Positions 1 to 12,906 of a DNA stretch of 64,000 nucleotides are shown here, piece after piece. Positions within the stretch are counted from its first letter, which is position 1; each line of letters opens with the position of its first letter. The translations under genes and the position numbers were made by a program. Below the pieces are notes generated by a model that was given only the letters and a program-made list of their open reading frames with translations, made no database searches and was not told the origin of the DNA. This DNA is from Vespa crabro (Eukaryota; Arthropoda; Insecta; Hymenoptera; Vespidae), in the NCBI RefSeq assembly GCF_910589235.1, contig NC_060977.1, positions 3,493,001 through 3,557,000 of the forward strand. The letters are read 5' to 3'.

Positions 1-814
1 TTTCTCTCTCTCTCTTTCTCTCTCTCTCTGTCTCTCTTTCTCTTTTAGGAACATTTCCTATGGACAACATTTTTTAAGAGATATATTTTGACTTTAGATC
101 TAACTTCAAAATTCTACTTTTAACTTCTAAAGGCCTTCTCTACGACTACTACATATATACGTACATACAATAAACTACTAATCCCTGAATTATTCATTAT
201 ATTCGGAGATGAATCATCCTATTTCATCCTTGTTACTTCTAAATCTGGCAAAATCTTTGTACATTATTTTTCTTATTTTTTTCTTTTCTTTTTCTTTTCT
301 CTTTCCGACATACGATTTATATTTTACGTTACGTTATAGCGTTTTAAATGGAATGATCGAAATTAAACCCAACTTTCTAATATTACGTAATATGGAAATT
401 TATTATATAACAGAGGATCATTTTAAATGTGTATCTTTGATTTGAAAAAAATGTTAATTTTTTTTCTTTTTCTTTTTAAATAGAGAATAAAAGCTCGAAT
501 GAAGGATATTAATTAATTTCATAGAGTCAACTATTTAATGATACTCTATTTGATGTAACAGTGTTGTTAATCGGAAGATTATAATCTTCATGAATTGTTT
601 TGAATTTACTCAAGATTTAATTTTTAATAACAAAAAGAAAAGAAAAAAGAAAAAGAAGGAAAAAAAAGGAAAAGAAAGCAGGTAAAAAGGAAAGTAAATG
701 AATTAATCTCGAACGAACGAGAGGACGTTCCTTTTCTTCTTTTCTTTTATATCCTTCTTCTTTAAAATAAATCTTATAAAAGTAAAAGAGAGTGTTAAAT
801 TAAAAATCTTCAAA

Positions 815-816
<2 letters not shown>

Positions 817-857
<41 letters not shown>
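817..857 (+). repeat. Poly-A homopolymer, 41 bp
   Basis: This is an uninterrupted run of A. It could be the tail of an old retroposed sequence, but I see no recognisable retroposon body or target-site duplication next to it. Confidence 0.9.
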
Positions 858-859
<2 letters not shown>

Positions 860-993
860 AACAAATAAATAAATAAAGTATCTCATAATATGATCGAGAT
901 CGCAGTTTCGTTGTATCTCTTTTTTACATTTTTCTTTCCCCTTTTTTTCTTCTTTTCATTTGAAAATAAATCATCAGAGAGAAAGAAAAAAAG

Positions 994-1024
<31 letters not shown>

Positions 1025-1230
1025 TAGCTTTTAAAAATCAACACATTAAATTAAGAAAGATATTTTCAATTATATAAGAGAATAGTTGAATAGTAAGATG
1101 GATGAACGAAATGATCGATCGATCAGTCGGTAAAGAAGGAATTCAATCGCAAATGAAACTACATGGGACGAGTTATGAATGAGCGTTTACTACATCGTAC
1201 GTATGGATTGAGGTTGGCTTGATAAGTAGC

Positions 1231-1259
1231 GGGTGGGCGGGGAGGGGGGTAGGGGAGGG
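1231..1259 (+). other. G-quadruplex-prone G tract
   Basis: At least five runs of three or more G, separated by 1-2 bases, lie in about 30 bases of the plus strand. This fits the standard G4 pattern. The surrounding 1,190-1,570 segment is also strongly G over C on this strand. No gene is attached to it. Confidence 0.6.
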
Positions 1260-1959
1260 AGAAAGGATGGAGGGGAATGGAAAATGTAATCCGCGAAACG
1301 GCAGAGTTTAACGCACGAGCGACATCTTACATCAACGCGTAATTCTACGGGCCGTTTGAGAGATTCGTTGTGGCGGTACTGGTTCGTCTGAAGGAAGAGA
1401 TGGTGGTAGCTCGGAGGTATAGTTGGTTGGAAAAGAGGGTTGGTTGGCGTGAGAGGGTTTTGGTGAGAATGGGAAGGGGCACTATGAGTTAGGAATGGTT
1501 GAAATGGAATGGGACGGGGATATAGGAAGAGTGGATAAGGGTGGTGGGAGGGAATAGGAAAGGGATATAGGCTGCTAGCATTCAGTATGGAGAAACCACG
1601 GGCACGGCTGTACGGTCTGGTTGCCGAAAGCCAGGCGCGGTTCGCCAAGGAGATATTTGCTCGAATTCGTGGTAGCAAGAGCCGCTAACTTAGAAATACA
1701 TTCCTAACATCAAAGCTACGTCTCTCTGGCTCTATACATTATATTAACACGCATGCACACATTCGCGAGAATCACCGCAGAGCGTTTACGGAGTCGCTTG
1801 GCAGCCGACACGAACGGACAGACGGTTTTAGTCTCGTCTACCGTCGCCAGCAGTATTACCGTGTAATTACTCTCCGTGTTGGGATGCTCAACGCGCACAC
1901 GCAAAGAGAGAGAGAGAGAGAGGGAAGATCCACCATTTTCGTTCCTCACCTACGCAAAT

Positions 1960-1992
<33 letters not shown>

Positions 1993-2546
1993 TATTATTA
2001 TTATTATCTTTATATATATATATATATTATTCCTTAAACTACGATAAAATGAAAATCAATTATATAAAGCTACGGAAAAAAAAAGTATAGTAATTTATTT
2101 AATATAGTATGCCTGTGTGAAATCTTTTTTTATTCGTAGATTAGAAAATTTTTTTTTCTCTCGTCTTAGCGAGATCTTTATCGTGTATTTTTAACCGCGA
2201 CATAAATTTATTTTGTTTAAAACCATTTATGTCGAATGGTTCTTTTGCGATATATCTATGTAAACTGACATAACACGAGGATAATGTCATAGTTATAAAA
2301 TGATGTTTGATTTGAATTTAGCATGTATGTATATGCACGCATGTAATAACATTTAAATATTTTTCTTGGAATACATACTTCCGTCCGACTTCACGTTTAC
2401 GTTCTAAAATAAATGTAAGCATTCTCTCTTTCTCTCTCTCTCTCTCTTTCTCTTTCTTCTTCTCATGGCTTTAAATTTAATATCATTCGTGTAGCTCGTT
2501 TCAACGTTTATGATGCTCTTTAGAATGAGACGAATTATATACATCT

Positions 2547-2578
<32 letters not shown>

Positions 2579-3275
2579 TCCTTTGACGATCGTAATTATA
2601 CGGGCGTACAATTCCATTCTAACATTTAACATTTGAAACTTTGACATAAAGATAATCCTAGAATTAAGATACAACTTATTGCCAGATACGGGACCCTTTA
2701 AAGTTCACGATTCTACGAATCAGTCATGCAATTTTATACAAGATCTAACAGGACCATCTTCAAAAGCTATGAACGTAAGTTTGACTCAATTTTAACAGGA
2801 AAACACAGTTCGCACCGGGATCGTTGATGGTGGGTGTTGGGTGTGGGGTTAGGAGAAACATCTCTGATAACGCGAGGGAGAGAGAAATTATTTAAACTCG
2901 GAGAAACGTGTGCCCTGCCTACGCAAGCAGTTGACTCACAAATTGAGTAGGTAGGATAGTCCTCGAAATAAGGTTGTCCGGATGAACGTGTATCCAAGCT
3001 GTTCGTAACCCCTTCTCTTCTCTCGTCGTCACTTCATTCGATTCCTTCGACTTTGCCAACCTTTCTCCACGTCTTCTTCTTCCTTTTCCCTCTTACCTCT
3101 TACTCCTCTTCTTCTTCTTCCTCCTCCTCTTCTTCTTCTTCTTCTTTTTCTTCTTCGACTTACGGTAGTCGAGGCAGCTGGGTGCGAAATACGATAAACT
3201 TTCACGAATCCCTCGCGACTGACGACGTCGAAAAATATTTACTCCCCGAACGCCGCCCGTCGTGCTTCGTACTTC

Positions 3276-3279
<4 letters not shown>

Positions 3280-3322
<43 letters not shown>
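3280..3322. repeat. (CT)n microsatellite
   Basis: About 21 perfect CT units, followed by a short (TATC) tract. It is one of many CT tracts in the window. Confidence 0.95.
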
Positions 3323-3334
<12 letters not shown>

Positions 3335-3867
3335 TTTTTCTATTTATCTCTATCCATCTCGTACACTCTTTTTCTCTGTCATTCGTTCACTAGCACGTAG
3401 CGAATATACACACTTTCGACTACTACTCCGACGGAAATCGTTTATTCGCAGGCCGACGGTATTTACATAAATCAGCCATGCAATCTCTTTTTATATTTTG
3501 CCAAAGTACGTAGCGCATGTACATAAATATTCGCGCATGTAGTCCTCCTTCTACCGACGGTTACGAAGTCAACCCTCCGGATACGACATTTCCGCGAGAG
3601 AAAACGCGTATAACCGAACGTGACTCTTTACTACTTACGTATAGAACGTGCACACGTGTCCACGAAATCACGCACGAACTCACCGAACTCACACGCACTC
3701 ACTGAACTCGCGCACGTTCCTTTTCCCCTGGGATGAAAGTCGGCCTTTTCGTCGTAGTCCTTACAAGATGAACTTAGTCGTTCTTTTTCTGTTTCTTTTT
3801 CTTTGTTTTTTTTTTCCTTTGTTTTTTTCCTTTCTCTTTTCTTTTTGGATTTCTTTTCGTTTCTCTC

Positions 3868-3868
<1 letters not shown>

Positions 3869-3901
<33 letters not shown>
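3869..3901. repeat. (TA)n microsatellite
   Basis: Perfect TA repeat of about 16 units within a T-rich stretch. Confidence 0.95.
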
Positions 3902-3909
<8 letters not shown>

Positions 3910-4600
3910 TCCTCCCTCTTTCTCCCTCGTTCGTCGTTTCTCATTTTCGAAAAGTCACTTTGACGAGGATCTAGAATTATCATGACTTTTTTTTCTTTTA
4001 CTTTTTCTTGATCCTTCGATCCTTTTTTCTGTTTTCTTTTTTTCTTTTTTCTTTTTTTTTTTTACTCTGCCCTTCTTAATTTAAATATAATACTCGCTTT
4101 TAAAATATTCAATGGAATAATTCTTTTTTAAAAAGACGAATGTCCTTTCAAAGACGGACACATAACTGGCTAATTCATTTACAGGTTTTTTTTTTTTTTT
4201 TGAAAATAAAGAAAAAAATAATGAAGAAAGAAAAGAGAAAAATAAAAGTCGTTTCTTTTAATGACAGAAAAAGAGAGAGAAAGAGGATTATTATATTCGT
4301 CGTTCTCGTAAGCAGTGACATACATATGATTCTTTGAAGAGGTCGTCTTTCGAACGGAAAAAACGAGGTTGAGAGCATTAACGACTTTAAAAGAGTTTAT
4401 GAAAACGTCGAGAGAGACGTAAATTCGTTTAGATTATATTATATTTTTGAACGGCAACACGGCGAAGGAGGTGTTAATGAAGCAGTCAAATATTGTTACT
4501 CCTGTTGGTACATCTAAGCGTTAATGACATGCACGTAATATTATAAGTAAAACAGTAAATATCGCTTTTTTATTTTGCAGTTTCTCCTTTGAGCTTTAAC

Positions 4601-4747
4601 CCAATTTTTCATTGAGTTTAAACAAAAAATATTACATAATATGAAATTTATGATATTGTATTACTATGTTATATTAACAATAATTATAAATTGTATCGAT
4701 TAAACAATCAATATAAACTAAACAATATCAAACATTTATATTATAGG

Positions 4748-4778
<31 letters not shown>

Positions 4779-5160
4779 GTTATTGTAATTCAATGTTTTT
4801 TTTGTCGAAAGAAAAATTGTATAATATTAAATTTGAAATGAACGTGATAATGATTATGATATTATGAGAACGTTTATTATAATTTATATAATATTTATAT
4901 AATTATTAATTATAATATAATTTTTTATAATTTATTTAATACACGAATGTATCAAAGATAGATAATATTAGAAAATATTAAAAAACAAATGAAATATTTT
5001 TTATCATTATACAATTTATCATAATATTATTCCTAGATAATTGTAGTAACTTAACATTTTAAGTTACTATCGATCGATTCGATTATGTCTCTCAACACTG
5101 TCATAATCCCTTTTACCAGTCACATTAACTTTAGTCTAGTATCTTTTAATATAAAGTCGA
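4601..5160. other. Extremely AT-rich non-coding stretch
   Basis: This stretch is almost purely A/T with a (TA)n tract near 4,749-4,775. I see no open frame, RNA gene or mobile-element signature. Confidence 0.6.
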
Positions 5161-5611
5161 GCTTTCGCGAGAGCTTTTAAAAGCCATATACCTAGACAGA
5201 ACATACATTTACTCGAATGGACGATAGGAAAAAGAGGTATCTGCTCTGGTTTCGATCGATCGATATCCAGCTCTTGGTTTTCAGTGTCAGACCGCTGAAT
5301 CGCATTCAGAGGGTGGCCCTTTGATGTACGCCCTTGATGGCCGCCTAGTCCCTTTCGCTGTCCATTCCCTCTTCCACGTTATCGCTTGCTCCGAATCGAA
5401 ATATTAATTAATCGACGTAACACAAACAGCGAGGCAGAGGGGTAGACTACCGACACGATCGTTTCGGTTATTTTCACTTTACCGGTCAGCGATGCATCGA
5501 TGAGATTTCGGTGAGAGTCGGTCAAAGTGGAGAGAATGAGTGAGCTTGGTAATTAATTAAACCGACTGTACGATACTATCTTTCTCTTTCTCTCACTCTT
5601 TCTCTCTCTCA

Positions 5612-5618
<7 letters not shown>

Positions 5619-5661
<43 letters not shown>
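5619..5661. repeat. (CT)n microsatellite
   Basis: Perfect CT tract of about 21 units, preceded by an interrupted CT-rich stretch from 5,580. Confidence 0.95.
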
Positions 5662-5663
<2 letters not shown>

Positions 5664-6082
5664 ACGTCTCTTCTACGTTTATTTCTCTCTTACCATGAAA
5701 TCGTTTTTCGTTCATCTTTTTCGAAGAAATCAATGTGAAATCGGGCGTACGATCATCCACGAACGATTAATTACTAACTCCTATCTTCTTTCAATTGATT
5801 TCAACCACCCTAGTCATCCATTCTTTTTCATCCACGGTGTTCTCTCGTACGCGATAAAATGATTGTTCCCTTTTATTGGAAGAAGTGAACGCGCGAACGA
5901 ACGAGTTTTTTACGCATTCGAGACAAGCCACGAATTCTTGTCTCGACTTTCTCGAGGGATCAGGAAAAAAGGATTTACACATTTCCTTTTTCGATCTTTC
6001 CTTTCTATCGATATTTGCTTTCTTTTTCCTTCTTTTCTTCTTCTTCCTCCTCTTCTTCTTCTTTCTGTTTCTATTTTTATTT

Positions 6083-6084
<2 letters not shown>

Positions 6085-6135
<51 letters not shown>

Positions 6136-6140
6136 TCTCT
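6085..6140. repeat. (CT)n microsatellite
   Basis: CT tract of roughly 25 units with one C insertion near its end. Confidence 0.95.
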
Positions 6141-6354
6141 TCTGTTACTTTTCGTTGCGAAGATAAGTCGAAGGAAGTTTCGCATGCGATTCTCGAGAAA
6201 ATGCGTCGGCGGATTTTGGGGGTTCGAAAAGTAGGAGTTCGTGCACTTGCCTGAAGAGCTAGTTTTCCACCATAGGGATTTAAGATGGCGTCGGAAAAGA
6301 GCGCCAGAGCTTTTCAGTTGAGCCTATATGTACTTATACTCACTATGGATTGTA

Positions 6355-6355
<1 letters not shown>

Positions 6356-6401
<46 letters not shown>
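6356..6401. repeat. (AT)n microsatellite
   Basis: Perfect AT tract followed by degenerate TATATT and TATG units. Confidence 0.95.
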
Positions 6402-6413
<12 letters not shown>

Positions 6414-7306
6414 TTATATATGTATATATGTATGTATGTAAATATCTATGTACGTGTACGCGACCTTTGAAAGTGCTTCTCATCGGAAGAGAGGGTGCTT
6501 CTCGATAGGGGAATGATATCGACTGTATCGTTTTTCTTGCATATCCTCTGTGAAAATATTTTTCCAACTGCAAAAAAAGAAAAAGAAAAAAAAAAAACAA
6601 AAAAAGAAAAAGGAAAAAAGAGATGAAAAAGAAAAAAAGGACACTCGACGTATCCAACTAATACATATAAAATAAATCTATTTTACGACTTTATTATTTA
6701 ATTCATATCATACCCTCGTTTACTATTTCAACGTATAATATTCACTTTAATCGTTATTACGTTTGAATACGCTCACCAACATACCGATATTGATTTTAGC
6801 TGGAAGGATTATAACGTGCGGATCAAAGCGAAATTCACTATTTGTAATCGCTTCTAATATCTCGCGAGACATACTCCTATGTTTGTTACCACCAAAGATG
6901 CTTTTACGTTCGTCTTGGATATCAAGATATATATATACGTGTGTGTGTGTGTGTATGTGTGTATGTCTATGTATATAGGATAAGCAAGTAGTTATCATTC
7001 CTAACCGGTTTGCACGTGTCCTCTTGGTAGAAACGTCAACGTCCTCAGCGTCATCCTAGTGGACGCACACCGGACGGTCGGTCGCGCAAATCCGGATAAT
7101 CCATGGAGGATTCGGTGTTGCGTCCGTGCCTGTCGTCGTCCGTGCGAAGTTTATACGCGTGGATCCTCGCGAATCCCAAGGGAGACTCTCACGGGAAAGA
7201 ACGATCGATTGCTACCACGAATTCGTCTTCTGCTTTCTGCGTTTTGTATCTCATTAAATGTTTTCTTCTTTATTCTTATTATTTCACTCTCACTCTTATT
7301 GTCTCT

Positions 7307-7310
<4 letters not shown>

Positions 7311-7357
<47 letters not shown>

Positions 7358-7433
7358 TCTATCTGTCTGACTGTTTCTGTCTCTTTTTCTCTTTTTCTTT
7401 CTATTTTTTCTTCTTCTCTTTTTCTACCTTTAT

Positions 7434-7481
<48 letters not shown>

Positions 7482-7519
7482 TACACACACGTTTTCTCTC
7501 TCTCTCTCTCTCTCTCTTT
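7311..7519. repeat. Compound (CT)n microsatellite cluster
   Basis: Three CT tracts (about 7,311-7,354, 7,438-7,478 and 7,495-7,519) are separated by degenerate pyrimidine sequence and a short CA tract. An open frame crossing it encodes only Ser/Leu repeats. Confidence 0.9.
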
Positions 7520-7960
7520 CCCTTTTGTTCTCTATCTCTTTCCTTCCTTCTCTCTTTCTCGTTTAATCGTACTTTATCCTCCTCCACCGCGACGTTCCGC
7601 TCCCTCGTGAAATTCAGTCGCACGGGAGAAGATTCGGTTAACGTCGGGGGAACAGGATAAGAGCGTATAATCGCGTTACGTTCTCTCGCAGCAGCCTCGA
7701 ACGCGCTTCATCGGACGTCTGTAAGATTTAATGAGGCGAGGCGAGTCGACAACGATGTCGCGCGCTCGATACCGTTCTCGATTTCGAGCCTCTCACGCTG
7801 ATGAATCCGATTTATAAGCATCTTACTCGATAACTCGATCCGGTCTCGCGAAGCTAAGCTATTAGATACGCTTCCTATCTTACAGATGGCTTAACGCTTA
7901 TGATAAACGTTGCAAGTGTTTTAGTTTCATTTTAATTGTTAATTCCGATCAACTATGTGA

Positions 7961-8763
7961 TATCGTTAGATTTTTGTTTCTTTTTCTTTTTTTTTTTTTT
8001 TTTGTTTTCGTTTTTTTCTCTTCGTTTCACGATACAAGGAAAATTTTTAATACGTCCACCTCTAAAACGATCTACCGTAACTCAATTCCAATCGATATCT
8101 TATATAATTTTTTTGTAGTAGATAAAAGATAAATGATCGTATTTTAATCGTGATCAGTTACATTTGGCATTATATTGTTTATTTTACTCTTACTAAGATA
8201 TATATTTTTAATAAATCTTAGAAACGGAAACATATGAAATAAAATAATCTATAATTTATGACAATCATGACGTAGAAATTGTTAATTGAACAAAGTTAAA
8301 TCATAAATCGTGTACATAGTCTTACGGATATCTTACTGACAATAACACAGATTAATTATACATGAATTTTTGTAATTATTATAAAAATCTATGATGGAAT
8401 TTGATGATAATACAACTATAAAAATTACAGTTTAGTTTTATATGAATGAGATTTTTTTCTTTTTCCTATGATCCCTTTATGAATCGACGTAATCTTTAAG
8501 TTTTTAATTGATCGAGAGAGATTCATACTTTCGTCCATTCAATAATTTTTTTCATTCTTTTTCCTTGTCTCTCGTCGTAACCTATCCAAAAGCTCGCTTC
8601 GTTATACTGCGCTCCATCTGTTTCAGTTCTTACGAATGAAAATTCTGGACAAAATGAAGACTCTGATCTGGGTGGCCGGAAGATTCGAGCGAATACCGCA
8701 GATTACTGTGAAAAATGGCCGCTCGAAATTGCCTCGTGTCTTCTTAATGCTCTTCGCGCTAAT

Positions 8764-8796
<33 letters not shown>

Positions 8797-9344
8797 ACCC
8801 TCTTTCCTTTTCTCTTCCTCTTTTTCTCGCAGCTCTTTCCATTCTCATTGTTCCTCGTCATTTCACGTCGTTGGTCGTCCCTTTGGAGTTGGTAGTGCCA
8901 AAAGACCCTTCCGTTCTTCTTTACGATTTCATTTCGAGCCGTCTTCCGTATAACCTCCGAAGACTTTGGACTCGACGTCGTTCACGAGGTAAAAGAAATT
9001 GCCGGTTACTTCGTATTGTTTTGTGTAGCCGCTTTAAAGCCGAACGAGATAGATAGGTAACCGTGGGAAGGAAAAACGGAGGAAAGGAGATTAAATCTCC
9101 CTTGCGACAAAGCGCCAGTTTTCGAAGTAAGAAAGATCGTCGCCGTCGCCGTCGTCGCCGAAAAAAGAAAAGAAGAAGATCCTCCGGTGACTCCCTTTTT
9201 TAATCGCAAGCGAATACTTCAAAGACCGTATCTTCTTTCTAAAGCGGGACGAGCGAGAATCGAGCATATTGTAGGAAACGCTTTGTCGTAACTGAGATCT
9301 CGAGTGGCAGATTTTCTCTCGTCCGATTTCTAGATATACTACCC

Positions 9345-9390
<46 letters not shown>

Positions 9391-10474
9391 TTCTCTCTTT
9401 CTCTGTCTTTTTCTCTCTTTTTCTTTTTCCCTTTCTATTTATCCCATTATTCCGCAAGGATAATTGTCCTTTTCGAATTAGTCAAATACTGTCCATTAAA
9501 AGGCGTTGATATCTTATCACGTCATTCTTACGATTTATTTTATTAACAACAATGTCAATAAGATAAATCATACGAGACATAGACATTAATCATACGAAAC
9601 ACAGATCATTAATCCATAAGAGACACGGACATTAACCGTACAACACAGTGATTAACCACAAAAGATGTTACCAAATATTCTCACAAATTGTTTCAAATCA
9701 ACATATAAATTATTAATGTATCCAGTATTATATTTAAGAAAAAATATTCTCACGATTCGATAGATCATCAACGATCAACTTATCGATATTCTATAAAAAC
9801 ATTTTCATCAAAACAATTGATGATATCGTATATCAGTACGTTAGACGAATCCAAATTCAAAGTTCACAGGGCAAAGCGATTAGTATTGGTTTGAGCCTAT
9901 CAAGGAAACTTGAACGTCAATCGAAACGTTAATCGCAGATACGATAATCGGCAGGTAGTCGATGGAATATCGTGAGCGTTTCCATAAATCCATCTAGGTA
10001 CGATATGATGCCTCATTATTGCGTTTATCCCTAACGTTCAACCTACTGCATCAACGTACAATCAATCTACCTGTATATACGTATACGTATAGCAAATGAA
10101 GCAACATTGAAATCGAAGATTCTTTAACGGAATAGTTGAACATCAATGGCGGACAAGGCGAGTTCCCTGTTCAAGTTTCGGTTCAATGATTATATCTCCA
10201 TGGACATTCGGCTCTTGAAGCCTCCTCGAACAGCGGGATCCATTCCGCTTTCGCATGCACGCACAGCGAGTCTACATTATTGCGGCTTATCCGGTATTAC
10301 GCTTATGTGACGCCGGTAACATCGCAGCCTTAAGCGCGCACGGTGTATCGAACACGGAATTACCCCATGAATTCTACCCCACCTACTCAGTCGAGTTTCT
10401 GCACACAATGCTTTCTCTCTCGCTCTCTCTCTCTCTCTCACTATTTATCTGTCTATCTATCTCTCTTTCTCCGT

Positions 10475-10524
<50 letters not shown>

Positions 10525-12838
10525 CTCCTTTCATCTAGTCAGTCTTGTCGACTCTGATTCCTCTTGGAATACTCGCAGACTTGGTTCGATAAGTTCTTTT
10601 TTGTCAACTTTTTCCTCTTCTTCTTCTTCTTCTTCTTCTTTTCTTTTCATCGTATCTTCTCGAGTATCTTCTCTTTAATCCATCGAGAGTTTTATCAAAG
10701 TATCTATGGTGTATTCCTGCGAGATTCGATAAGATATAAAATATGTACATGTATATGTATATTTAACGAGGTAATTGTTATTTTAAAATTTCAAGAAGGA
10801 ATTTGTGTAAAAAGGATTTGTATAAAAAATAGTTTTTATTCTTTTATTTTTAATAATAGTGGCTAAATTATATTGTATGCCTTTTGATTTTATTCAAAGA
10901 AAGTCAAAATTAATTTTTAGATTTAATATTGAATATATAAGAGGAAGATTTACATTAATTTTTTTTCTTTTTTTTTTTTTTTTTTTTTAGGGGAATATGT
11001 AATAATTATAATTTTATGAATTTTTTTTTATCGTAATATTTTTAGGATATAATTTGTCAAAATTTAGAAATATTATATTTGTTTTATTTTTTGTAATTTT
11101 AGTTATTTGAATTCGTGGATGTTTACCTCGTATACGATACGATAATATTTAATATATTTTTGTTGATATTTTATTTTAAAAATAATTATACTAAATTTAT
11201 GAATTGTTTTTATTTTTAATTATCATCTTTTTTTAGGGTATAAGTAGATTTTATTATTTTTTACATAATATAATTTAAAATAAATAAATAAGTATATATA
11301 TATATATATATATATATACTTACTTAACGAGCTAGTCGAGATTTCATTATTTATAATGATTTTGATAATACGACAGGTTAAAAAATACGACAAAATCTTA
11401 TTCCGAGATAATTATTTCACAATCGGTGATGATCTTTTTCGATAAAAGAAAAAAAAAGAAAAAACCGAAGGAATGGATTCTTTTTTTGGTAGATAATATC
11501 CACATATAATCATACGTATAAATCATGCGATTAAGTTGATCAAATCCTGAATAAATTTTCTCTTTGTGGAGTCTTTCATAGGCCAAATCGTAAATCCTTT
11601 AACCGTGATGGATATAAAAAGATGAGCGAATAGAATAAGAAGATAGATGAAAATAGATTGCATTTCGAAAATTGATTACGAAGTTTCCTATAGTTTGTCA
11701 AAAAACATTACATCGAATTTCAAATATTTAATATAAAAACTGAATGTGCCAAGAACGACATTGGAAACTTGAGTTTGAGTGATTGACTTGGTTGATAAAA
11801 GAAAGAAAAAAAAAAAAAAAAAAGAAAGAGGAAAAAAGGAGAAGAAGAAGAAGAAGAAAGAAGAAAAAAATAAAATTGATTAGAGAATAAAAGAACAAAA
11901 CTCGATTGGCCTCGAGACAAGAGTATTCGGTTTCTTATTGAGCCAAGATGACAGAAGACTTTGATTGGTCCTTTTAAATGTCATCCTAAGGCTTGCTATA
12001 TCCCTATCTGTTTCAAAATGAAATTTTTAGTATTTAATGAGAAATGAAGAGGGATTCGGCTGACGTAAGAAATATTGTAAAGATGAATTATTTGTTTTTC
12101 TTAGAACCACGGTAAGTAAAGAAAAAAATGTTTGTGCTCTTCAAAACTTACATATATTTTTTCTTTTCTAATATAAGCGTATCCATTCGACGAAATGACT
12201 TGAAAAATTTCAATGTCATTGACGTGACATCATCAGGATAAAAAAATGCAATGCAATGAGAATTCTTAGAATAATTATTTCGAGAAGTAAATTGTAAAAT
12301 ATGCACGTAAGTAGAGGTAGCGATGTATTCACTTAAAAATAAAAGAAAAAAAGAAAATATTAAAAAGAAGTGAGCATCGATAAATGTGTTCTTTTCTAAA
12401 CGAAATGAAAAAGAAAATATTCGATTCGCCAATAATAAGTAATGTCTAACTATACTGATTGCATTAATAAAACGCAAAATTATTCTAAAAATACTGACGA
12501 ATTTGATTGACTCTAATAATATTAACCTAGGACAATGCATTACCTAAAAATAAAAACTTATTTAAAAGAATGATTAGATTTTAATATCTATGCTTATCTC
12601 TATATGCTCTATCTCTTATCATCTTATCATTTACATACACATACACATGCATGCACTTATATACTGTTTGTTATCATATAATCTCATGTCATTCTTTAAA
12701 TCCGACAATTTCGACGTTATTTATTCGATTGGTCAATACTTGTATAAAAAAAAAAAAGAAAAAATAAAAAAAAAATAAAAGAAAAAAAAAGATAAAAAGA
12801 TAAAAAGTAAAAACAAAAAGAAATATATATTAAAAGTA
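7961..12838. other. Non-coding AT-rich DNA
   Basis: No gene is supported. There are CT tracts at about 8,766-8,795, 9,351-9,382 and 10,480-10,521. GC-richer unique islands lie at about 8,590-9,240 and 9,840-10,400. The rest is AT-rich with A- and T-runs. Open frames of up to 130 codons here have biased composition and no motif. Confidence 0.55.
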
Positions 12839-12839
12839 C

Positions 12840-12906
<67 letters not shown>
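12839..12906. repeat. (ATA)n trinucleotide microsatellite
   Basis: About 22 AAT/ATA units, near perfect. Confidence 0.95.

Larger units (their letters stand above)
1..4600. other. Non-coding AT-rich DNA with microsatellites
   Basis: I find no supportable gene here. The stretch opens in a (CT)n tract and contains a 41-base poly-A run (817-857), GA tracts near 1,000-1,024, a G-rich island at 1,190-1,570, (TA)n and (TAT)n near 1,970-2,030, and a CGT-triplet tract near 2,548-2,582. It also has CTT-rich coding-like noise near 3,100-3,150 and long (CT)n and (TA)n tracts. The open frames are low-complexity translations (poly-Ser/Leu, poly-Tyr/Ile) of these repeats and show no domain. Confidence 0.7.
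5161..7960. other. Non-coding, GC-richer islands alternating with long microsatellites
   Basis: GC-richer islands at about 5,200-5,560, 5,840-5,980 and 7,020-7,230, with a further stretch at about 7,560-7,890, are separated by (CT)n and (AT)n tracts. The open frames spanning them run from unique sequence into poly-Ser/Leu from CT repeats and show no domain. The islands could be conserved regulatory DNA or pieces of a large intron. Comparison with a related genome would decide. Confidence 0.5.

Noticed and set aside
817..857. Poly-A as a retroposon tail
   Set aside because: No upstream body, target-site duplication or reverse-transcriptase fragment was found.
1190..1678. 162-codon minus-strand open frame
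   Set aside because: Pro/Ser/His-rich translation of a G-rich, skewed island, with no domain, no splice or start context and low-complexity composition.
3053..3400. 115-codon Ser/Leu-rich open frame
   Set aside because: Mostly a translation of CTT and CT repeats.
6747..6998. Overlapping frames of 71-83 codons on both strands
   Set aside because: They include GT/TATG repeat translation and have no motif.
7103..7660. 185-codon open frame
   Set aside because: It is long only because CT repeats contain no stops; most residues are Ser/Leu from (CT)n.
12839..12906. Regular short repeat that might suggest an array
   Set aside because: A simple AAT microsatellite without spacers, so not CRISPR-like.
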